Source: Blastocladiella emersonii ATCC 22665
Lineage: Eukaryota; Blastocladiomycota; Blastocladiomycetes; Blastocladiales; Blastocladiaceae
DNA: 64,000 bases
Direction: 5' to 3'
NCBI GenBank assembly: GCA_025594325.1
Contig: JANHCV010000006.1
Coordinates: 434,001 to 498,000 of the forward strand
Shown here: positions 56,250 to 64,000 of the stretch, piece after piece
Layout: each line of letters opens with the position of its first letter
Numbering within the stretch: position 1 is the stretch's first letter
Translations under genes and position numbers: made by a program
The notes under the pieces: generated by a model
The model's database searches: none
The model's input: only the letters and a program-made list of their open reading frames with translations
Told to the model about the DNA's origin: nothing

Positions 56250-59200
56250 TGCTCGTGCTCGTTTTAATGTAAGATCCTAGTTTATTGTACTTTCGCGAAT
56301 CGTTATTGAGCAAGGCCGACATGACAGCAAGGGGGCTCGCTATCCCGACCTGAGGCTTCTGGTGCTCCGCCGCCATGTCAACCGACGCCTTTGATTTTGG
56401 TCGCAAGGTTGATTGACTCGACGGAAGAGGTGGTTTTGAACGAGGGCGCTTCACGCGTGCGTAGCGGCCTTGTGCGACTGAATGGCTTACGAGATACCAT
56501 CAAGAGGGAACGGACAGGCTATATGTGAATCTCGACCCCACGCACGGACATGGCGACGAAGCGGGCGAGCAATCCCCAAACAGCTACACGACATTATTTG
56601 AATTGGAGCACGCCCAAGTCGCGCGATCAATCGCGAGCGAGCAAACGAGTGGACCAGAGGAAATGCATCTCAAAATCTAGCATAAGAAACAGCAGACGAC
56701 TCGAGTAGGCCGACGGCGAGGATAGACTCGAGGCCGATCATGACAAGCAACTTCCGGCGGACGAGGGCTCCTCAAGCGAACAAGCTCACGACGGTCGGTA
56801 ACATGCTACGTTGCGGCTAGTAACTAGCGATTAATACATGAGGTGCGACGCTGACGATGAGAGAGCGTGCGAAGACGGGCGACGGAGTGGGCGAAAGCGG
56901 GAGCGGCACCGCGCGTCGCATTTCAGATCAAGGCGCATGAACGCGTCACGCGTTTTCGCGTCGTGTCTCGCACCTTGTCTCACTCGCACCATGATCGCCG
57001 GTCATTTAGTTACCGGCGCGTCATCCCCGATACCACAGCTATTTTGTACGACAAAACGCTCCTGAGTCTTTGCCAGGACAGAGCCAAGGACTGAAATCCT
57101 CGTGCGACCTGATCAGTGGCACGTGCGTCTCCCGCGTTATCATGATCGCGTTCATGATCACGTTGCTTTAACGGCCCCTGATTCCAGGCGAGTGGAATAC
57201 GCGAGGAGACAATTCTTTGGCTGCCAGCATCCTGGACTGAATCGTGAAATCTCTCTCGCCCGCCGCGCCTGATAGAGTCGCAGTTCATCGCGACTTGTCT
57301 CCCGTGCGTCGCGTCTCCCGCGGCCAACACGAAACGAGCGTGCCGCGGCCTGCCTTTGTGCATCTTTGTGCCGATTTATTTATCAAAAATCCAATCATTA
57401 AGCAAAAGGAAAGGATTAGGGAATGGGGCGTGGATGGTAGTGGACGGTTCGAAGAGAAGGTCGGCTAAGGGTTGACTCATGGCTGATCTGAGATTCAACC
57501 TCGAACGAGAAGGATTCGAACTGAGCTCCCGAAACTCCCTCAGTATCCACGGACCCGCACCCATGGTAACCCTGTATTGTCCGCTCCACTCGGGCCCCGA
57601 TAGCAAATGCCACTGACCCGAGCAAAGTTCTCACGGTCATCGCCAACGTCAGCATGAACGTGTGTCATTTCTTCACTTCTCCGCGCCATTGAGGCAGTTT
57701 AAACTAACCGATGGGCACGAAATGATGGCGGGCGTAGCACTTGAGCGAAGGGCAGAAGCACTCCGACGTGTGAAGTGGCGCAACGCGTCATTAGCCGCCT
57801 CGCGACCGAGCAGCAATATCAATCTAGGGTGTTCACCAATCAGCAGAAAGAAAATTTTCTCTACGATTACCAAATATCGGTCAAGCGTGGCGGCGTCCGC
57901 GTACAGCTGCCTGGAACAGAGCGAGAAGGGACTGTCAACGCGCTTCATCCTCGTCGCAGCAGGACCGCGCGGACCGGGTTGAACAGCTCCTTTAGCCGGT
58001 CGACGCGAGCTTGACGAGAGTGAACTTGCATAAAGTAGTGAGCCTCGCGAGTGCGACCTGCGTTGATCTTGTCCTGCGCGTGCGAGCGGGGCGTGGGCCA
58101 CCGTGACGGCGCAGTCGACGACGCGATTCTGGGTCGCAGCGATCGCGGGAAACTTGCTGGTTGTGTTTACAGTTTCGGGACGGGCCGCGCGCCGGGGCTG
58201 CGAGTGAGTCGAGGCGCGGCGAAGAGTGAGAGGAGCGCAAGCTTCGCCGTCCTGGGATCAGAACAGCAGGCCGCAAAGAGCTCCCGCGGGACGCCGAGCA
58301 CGCGCGAGTACTGCCACGTGGCACCGTCTTAAATGTATCGCGCGGCACGGTGGATCAGCGGCATGTCTTCTTTGCGGTTGTCGGACTCGAGCTCGAGCAG
58401 GTGAGCGAGGCACGTCCGTGCGAGCGACCCAAGCTCGGCCAGCACCAGGCCCAGCAGGACCCCCGTGAACCGCGTGTAAGTGTGCAACGAGCCCCTTCCA
58501 AAAGAATAATCGAAGAGAGGAGCAAGAGCGTCGCATCATCAGCGTCGCCGCCACGAACAGACCAAGAACGCTCTCGGCGCGGCTACGTTCAGAAACGACA
58601 AAGCGCGCTCGCTTGACAGCGAAGCGGGCGTGATGCAACGTCGGGACCGTCATGATGCAGGACAGTTTGGCGACGCGATCGCGAGGTAAGCCGGGAACGC
58701 GGGAAGTACGTCCCGTGGGTCACCGCCGAGGTAGCGATCATGTCCTTGAGCCGCGGCACGCACAGGTAAGCGGGCCCGGCGCGACACAAGTGGGTGAAGA
58801 AGACTTGGACCGCGAGCCCGGCGACCTCGGTGTTTACGGCAACACGGTCTGCAGGATCGGAGCAGTTTTCGAACCGTGTCGCGCCGTGCTAGTGCGCGCC
58901 GCCTCGCCATTGACGGCGACCTGGACCACAAGCGAGCCGCCTGCTACTCGACGACCACGTGTGACGTACAACTCTTCTTTGATAAACTGATAGCAATAAA
59001 GCACGCGGTAGGTTCAAATTATGTGCTGGTGGGGAAGAGCATGTGAACGCGACCACGTGGCTAAGGTTCCCTGAGCCCTGTCGGGTCGAGGCGAGGTGGC
59101 TGCTGAAGAACGCCTTCGACTTGAAAGCCCACATCACGGCGGCAAGCCCTGAGTTACATTGCTGGTAGTTTTACATGCGGTGGATACATGAGATGCAGAG

Positions 59201-59335
59201 TTGAAGGCAGCGAGAGCTCGAGGTCCCAGCTCGCGTCGTGTTTCGGATCAAGGCGCACGCGCGCGTCACGCTATTTTGCGTCGCGTCTCGCAGCGTGTCT
59301 CACGCGCGTGCGTCGGGCCTCCCACTCGACGGGAC
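56250..59335. other. right-arm segment without intact genes
   Basis: Mirror of 42758-45843. It contains two blocks of a dispersed repeat (56833-57000 and 57402-57583) and the decayed coding-like stretch at 58167-58827. Nothing intact was recognised. Confidence 0.5.
56833..57583 (+). repeat. dispersed repeat, longer copy (two conserved blocks)
   Basis: Block a (56833-57000) begins ATACATGAGGTGCG and includes GATCAAGGCGCATGAACGCG and CGTGTCTCGCACCTTGTCTC. Block b (57402-57583) begins AAGGAAAGGATTAGGG and includes CTCATGGCTGATCTGAGATT and CTGTATTGTCCG. Both blocks recur in the same order and orientation at 59183-59583 with roughly 70-85% similarity by eye. About 400 bp between them here are absent there. 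The mirrored copy lies at 44510-45260 in the left arm. The identity of the element is unknown. Confidence 0.5.
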
Positions 59336-59583
59336 CGCCGTCTCGGGCCACCGTTGTGCGCACTTGCTCAATGCCCAGCTATCCTCCAACAATTTAAAAC
59401 TAAAAAAGTCAAGGAAAAGGATTAGAGAGCGGGACGCGAGTGAAAGTGAACAGCCCAAAGAGAGGGTTCGCGAGGGGTACTCATGGCTGATCTGCGATTC
59501 AACGTCGAACGAGAAGGCTTCTGAGCACCCGGAGCTCCCCCGAGCACGCGCGGCCCCGAACCCGCTGTGCCCCCGTATTGTCC
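59183..59583 (+). repeat. dispersed repeat, shorter copy spanning the arm boundary
   Basis: Block a (59183-59330) and block b (59411-59583) correspond to the blocks at 56833 and 57402. The right arm of the palindrome ends at 59335, between these two blocks. In the left arm only block a is therefore present (42763-42910 mirrored), followed by unrelated sequence. This places the palindrome breakpoint inside a repeated element. Confidence 0.5.
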
Positions 59584-60702
59584 AGTTGGCAGAATAGCAC
59601 GGATTCAACACCGTTAGGCTACTCTACCTGTTTTGTCCACTCTTCCGAACCTCCAACTTGTCCATTCCACCCTCGCCCCGATTGTACACGCAACTGACTC
59701 TGGCCATGCCTGCATTTTCACAACCTTTTCTCAACCTATTCCCAAGTCCCAAGCATCACCTCAAGTGATGCTTGATCCGGATGAAGGGGCCCGCAACGCT
59801 CCGCTCGCGAGGGAAGCATCACCTAGTCCGCCACGAAAGAGTACGGGCGTTGGCGGCCGCGCTCCCGCTGCTTGCCTACCATAACATCCAACGACAAGGT
59901 TGGCCGAGTGCGCGAGCTGCCTCAGAACGAGCGACACGATCGAAACGGCGGCAACTGACATGGCCACCTCGCCTCCATCGTCCGCCTCGTTGTCGACACG
60001 CAAGTCTTCAGCGCCGTTGATCGCGCCGCGGACACCCCGGTCGTTGTCAGGCCGTTCGTTCGTTGACCGCAACGGACGCTTGGCATGACCGACATCGAAT
60101 CACCAAGGAGTGCTTTGTTCATGTGCACCAAACTCTCCATCTCGAGCAAAACGGGCGCAGGTCGCATAGGGAAGCTTTCAATCGTCAGCAAAGCAAGGAG
60201 CACTTACTCTATCCTGTTGTGAGATTAGTGACTGACCGACTTCCTAAGCACAATGGGTGAGCTTGCTTTCCATGACAAACGGATGAATGGACGGTATAGG
60301 CCAAAGTAGCAAAACATGACCCGCGAGAGTCGTTGCGTGTTCAGAAAGATAGGAATGATCAGCATTTACCGTGCGAATTTCGGTAACTAAGCAGCAGAAC
60401 TGACTTTAATCCTTTTGTTTCGTCATGACGAGTGTGTTGATCGGACGCATAAAGAAGCAGGTCGAGTGGGTGATGGCCGGTCGAGGGCTCGCCCTGGCGG
60501 TGAGTTGTCGAGGGTACGTGTGGGGAGGTGGAGCGGGAGCTTATAGACAGCTAAATCGACTCGCAGCACTCAGGCATCTTTAAACCAGGTCGAGGAACCG
60601 GCCGGGTCCGGCGCGCAGCGAGCGAGGCGGTCGACCAGGTGCGCGAAGGTCAGCTGATGCTGTGTGACTGGTCGCGACGCGCCTTTCACTTTGATCCAGC
60701 CA
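59336..60702. other. stretch between palindrome and inverted-repeat element
   Basis: Apart from repeat block b at its left end, no feature was recognised. A 93-codon minus-strand frame (59922-60203) has fairly normal amino-acid composition but no recognisable family. An AAAAGGATTA string recurs near 60,410 on the minus strand. Confidence 0.4.
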
Positions 60703-60823
60703 GGGGACCTGCACTCGAGGACCGGTCACGTGCCGGCTCCACACGATTGCTTTGGCAGGCGCTCTGCCGCACACGCGCCTGCAGCAGCCGTGCAGCAGCC
60801 GTGGCCGCGGCCACCGTCGGCGA
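60703..60823 (+). repeat. inverted repeat, left copy (121 bp)
   Basis: Runs from GGGGACCTGCACTCGAGG to CCACCGTCGGCGA and matches the reverse complement of 63861-63983, with three substitutions and one 3-nt length difference seen by eye. The two copies flank the decayed ATR-like gene. The inner half includes GCAGCAGCCGT repeats. Confidence 0.8.
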
Positions 60824-60869
60824 CCGCCCCTCTCTTCACTCGCTCGTTTGCTCACTCCACCGACACCCA

Positions 60870-63694
60870 AATGCTAGTAAACATGCATCAAAGTCACGGC
60901 AACTCGCCCGCCGGTCACCGCTTCGCTGATCCTGCGCTCAACCGCCTGGCGCGGCTCCTCGCGCTTCCGGCCCTATGGTCGCCGTCCTTGCAGGCGAGGG
61001 CGCGGCTACGCTTCCCGTCACCGTGCTCGACTCGAGCTGGACCCACCTGCCGCTCGTCGTCCATTCCACGGCACCGGTGCTGACCTCGCTCGCCGAGTTC
61101 TGTCGCACCTTCACCATGGCCAGCCTGTCGGTCCTCGCCGCCGTCCTGCTCGTTGACATCGACGATTGCAGCCGTGCGTTCGAGCCGCACTCGCTGCTTC
61201 GTGCGTTCGAGCCGCACTCGCTGCTTCGCTGCTGTGGCTTCTCGGGGTGCTTGCCGTCCCGCCGCAACCCTCACGCACGCGCTCCGCAAACATCTCATCC
61301 TCGTCGCCATGCGCCACCCGCCGCTGCGGCGCGTGCTCGAGGAGCTCGCGGGCGCCCAGGTCACCAAGCTCCTCATCGGGTCCATCGGATACGTGCCGCC
61401 CTGGGTCCTGCTCGAGCACCCCAACCCTTGGGACGACCCGATCCGCGCGCCGTCGCAGTCGATCCCGGGCACCGCCGCCAAGGAGTGCACCTCGCTCAAC
61501 CTCGCCGTCGAGCTGTGCCTGTACCGCCACACCGAGGGCCTCCTGTTGGTGCAGCGTGTGTCGAGCAAGTGCTTCACGGTCATTGACCTTTCGCTCGTCG
61601 CTCATGATCGTTGCGCACCTCATCGACGCCCTGCAACACGACTGGTAGGGTCCCTCGCGCCCGTGTCCGGTCGACGCCCTCGCGACGCTCGACTGGCTCG
61701 TGCTCCGCGCCGGCAGCGAGGTCGCTGTCCTCGCGTCGCAGGTCGTCTCGCTCATCGCCAACGCCGCGGCCGAGTTCCCCGCCGAGGCCGTGCAGTGCTG
61801 TACCAGCCTCGCGCGCGTCGCCGACGACAAGACGCTCGCCCGGTTCTGGCTGTCGATCCTCCTCTCCGCTGCGCGCACGCCCGCCGTCCTCGAGGTCGGC
61901 CCTCCCACCATGGCGCTCCTCGACCTCCTCTTCTCGCGCGCCACGCCCGAGGTCCTCAAGGACGCGCCCGACCTGCCCGCGCACCCGGTCCTCGCGCCGT
62001 TCCAGGCGCGCATCGATGCGGCAAAACCGGCGACACCGTCTTTGCACGACCGCCTCGCCCGCGTGTGTGCGCGCATCGTGTCGCTCGACCTCGTCGTCGC
62101 CGAGGCCTCGCTCGACGAAGCCCTTGCGCTACTCACGCAGATCCACGCGTCGTCGGCCGACGCCGTGGTCCGCAACCTGCACGTCGTGGTCGACGCCCTC
62201 GTCAACGTCGCCGAGTACCACCCGACGCCCGCCGTACGCGCGACCGTGTGTCGTGGGCAGCTCGGGGCCGTCGATTTCGGCGATTTTTTGGGCGCCGCGG
62301 CCGCCGCGATGCGCGGCGAGGCCACCGTCTCCGACAAGGACGGCGGGCTCAAGACGGGAGTCGTCGCGCACCAGGAGATCCCCGTGCTGTGCGCCGAGGT
62401 GCTCAAGTCGTGTCTGATCCCCTTCCTCCGGTCCGGCGCGTTCCATTTCGCGCAGACCATCGTCGCGCACGCGATCCAGCGGCTGCTCAAGCTGCACCAC
62501 AAGACGTGCCTCGACGCGCTCAACGATTTTGACCGGTCGACGGTGCGCCACCTGCAGGACAGCAAGTACCGCGTCGATGAGCCCATGCTCGTGGCCGAGG
62601 CCGACGCAGCCGCCGCCATGTTCCAGCCCGGCGCCGTGTCCTTCTCCGCGTAGGCGTGCTGGTTCTGCCTCCGCCTCGCCGCCCGCTGCGCCGACTCGGC
62701 GCTCGTCGCCGTCTTCCGCGCCCTGCACCCGCTGCTCGCGCAGACCCAGCACCACGAGGTCGCCACCGTGCGCTCCCCTTCATCGTCCTACACCTGTGCC
62801 TTGTCGTGAGCCCCGCGCTCGACTCGGTCGTGTCCGAGTTCATTCACGCCCTGCAGCACGTGGCCGGCGGCGACCTTGCGATGCAGTCGTTCGCGCTCGC
62901 CATCTTCGACGCCAGGAGCGCGCCAAGTTCGCCGAAAAGCGCAGCCGCCGCGCCACGCCGAGTGCATTGGGCGCGCCGAGCCCGCGCCGTACGACCTCGA
63001 GGCGTCGGTCCACCCTGCCGCCCGCGCCGGTCGACCTTGGACCTCGGACAGCTCTTCCTCGACGTGTTCCTCGACGTGTTCCTCGACGTGTACCGCCGCC
63101 TGCGCAACGAGGGCGTCGACTAGGCGCTCGGCGCGTCGCACCTGTTCCAGCAGCAGCAGCAGGTGGGCGGCGGCGGTGCCGACACGGTCCAGGACCCGCG
63201 ACACCTCGCGCTGCAGCACGAGGTCCGCGTGCTCGCCGTCCACCACGCGGCGTCCGTTCACGGCAGCAGCGGGAGCGTTCCGACACCCCCGACGCGGCTC
63301 AGCGCGTACCAGGCGTGGCGTGAGCTCGGGTCCTTTGACCTCCTCGCCGAGCAGCGCACGGGCGCCATCACGGCACACCGAGACGCACCCCGAGTGGAGC
63401 GCCGACCTCGCGCCGACCCGGTTACCCCCACGCCGATCCAGTCACCGCCGCCCCGAGCGTCGGGTACGCTCCTCAGCGACCCCGCCCACGCGCGCAAGCT
63501 CGAGCTCGACGCGCGCGCCCGCGCACGGTCCAGGCCGACGTGTTCCGCGAGCAAAGGCTCAGCTGCGCCTGTGCGACCATCGTCGACCGCCACTGGTTCG
63601 CTGACCTCCTCTTCACGTTCCATGACACGGCGCTGCTCGAGACCCGCACCGCCGAGCCCACCAACGTTGAGGCCATCGTCAACGCGCGCTACTA
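60870..63694 (+). pseudogene. decayed ATR/Mec1-like checkpoint kinase gene, N-terminal and middle parts
   Basis: The best-preserved piece, 61676-62653, is open and encodes helical repeats. RGQLGAVDFGDF aligns with the CLGELGAIDPGRLDF segment of human ATR. Then come VLCAEVLKSCLIPFL, AHAIQRLLKLHHK and VRHLQDSKYR, matching the UME region that follows it in ATR. An in-frame TAG at 62651-62653 interrupts it. Similarity continues as ALVAVFRALHPLLAQT, then after a frame change near 62,770 as LPFIVLHLCLVVSPALDSVV, and after another near 62,911 as ERAKFAEKRS. The upstream part (61,300-61,570: GYVPPWVLLEHPNPWDD) and the downstream part to 63,694 (WFADLLFTFHDTALLET) are in yet other frames. No kinase domain was found. 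A 27-bp tandem duplication sits at 61173-61226. The name rests on remembered family patterns, not a search. Confidence 0.5.
61173..61226 (+). repeat. 27-bp tandem duplication inside pseudogene
   Basis: Two head-to-tail copies of a 27-nt unit (61173-61199 and 61200-61226) starting CGTGCGTTCGAGCCGC, encoding RAFEPHSLL twice in the local frame. They look identical. Confidence 0.85.
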
Positions 63695-63860
63695 GCGGGT
63701 TGGGACGCGGCGGGATTGCACGCACGCGCGGTCCTCAGCGCGCGAGGAACCGTACGGAGCGCGCTGGTCGCGGCCGCGGTCGCGCTCATTCGAAACTTTT
63801 AATACATTCCGTTACATTGATCATATGTGTGTTTGAGCCGGCGGGGTGCGCGAGGTGACC

Positions 63861-63983
63861 TCGCCGACGGTGGCCGCGGCCACGGCTGCTGCACGGCTGC
63901 TGCAGCGGCGCGTGTGCGGAAGAGCGCCTGCCACAGCAATCGTGTGGAGCTGGCACGTGACCGGTCCTCGAGTGCAGGTCCCC
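63861..63983 (-). repeat. inverted repeat, right copy (123 bp)
   Basis: Reverse-complement partner of 60703-60823, differing by an extra GCT and a few substitutions. The sequence stays open to the window end 17 bp later, so its outer flank cannot be fully compared. Confidence 0.8.
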
Positions 63984-64000
63984 TGTGATCCAACCAGTGA

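Larger units (their letters stand above)
52397..59335 (-). repeat. right arm of 6,939-bp inverted repeat
   Basis: Reverse-complement counterpart of 42758-49696, with the same genes in mirror order. The outer edge at 59335 falls inside a diverged dispersed repeat (see the repeat at 59183). The inner edge abuts the transcription-factor remnant. Confidence 0.95.

Noticed and set aside
42758-59335. Retrotransposon with long terminal repeats
   Set aside because: The repeats are inverted, not direct, and no reverse transcriptase, integrase or gag-like frame was recognised in the arms or spacer.

Overview
The window reads as nuclear DNA of a GC-rich basidiomycete fungus, most likely a yeast-like tremellomycete (inference). 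The evidence is the gene content: fungal ERG25 and ERG13, Mgm101, Cox4, and a Zn2Cys6-type transcription-factor remnant. Genes also carry many introns, mostly 51-119 bp long. Genes are closely packed on both strands from about 1.7 to 41.5 kb. Beyond that the window changes character: it becomes repeat-rich, with palindromic duplication and broken genes.

Layout. 1-1.67 kb: no gene seen. 1.67-10.2 kb, all minus strand: sideroflexin, tetraspanin, a tail-anchored coiled-coil protein, a SIRT4-like sirtuin and a myosin regulatory light chain. 10.9-18.5 kb, plus strand: ERG25, cullin-1 and ERG13, with a 2 kb stretch before ERG13 that may hold an unassigned exon. 18.9-27.6 kb, minus strand: a TMC channel-like protein and the GARP subunit Vps54. 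29.0-32.1 kb, plus strand: a START-domain protein. 32.1-35.1 kb: gene-free, with two copies of a structured hairpin repeat. 35.1-41.5 kb: ribosomal P1 (minus), COX4 (plus), a small membrane protein, a Gdt1-type cation transporter and MGM101 (all minus).

42.758-59.335 kb is a giant inverted repeat: two 6,939-bp arms that look identical, around a 2,700-bp spacer. Each arm carries one MFS transporter gene and one Gln/Ser-rich repeat-protein gene. The spacer holds two more copies of the hairpin repeat and the 3' remnant of a fungal-specific transcription factor whose upstream part ends exactly at the arm junction. At 60.7-64.0 kb, inverted repeats of 121-123 bp flank a decayed ATR/Mec1-like checkpoint-kinase gene.

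Functional themes. Four genes point to mitochondria: sideroflexin, COX4, MGM101 and the SIRT4-like sirtuin. Two enzymes belong to sterol synthesis (HMG-CoA synthase and C4-methylsterol oxidase). Vps54 and Gdt1 act in the Golgi/endosome system, and cullin-1 in ubiquitin ligation. The strongest candidates for something new are the covarying hairpin family and the large palindrome. Exon boundaries were placed by hand from splice sites, reading-frame continuity and family conservation; none was verified by transcripts.
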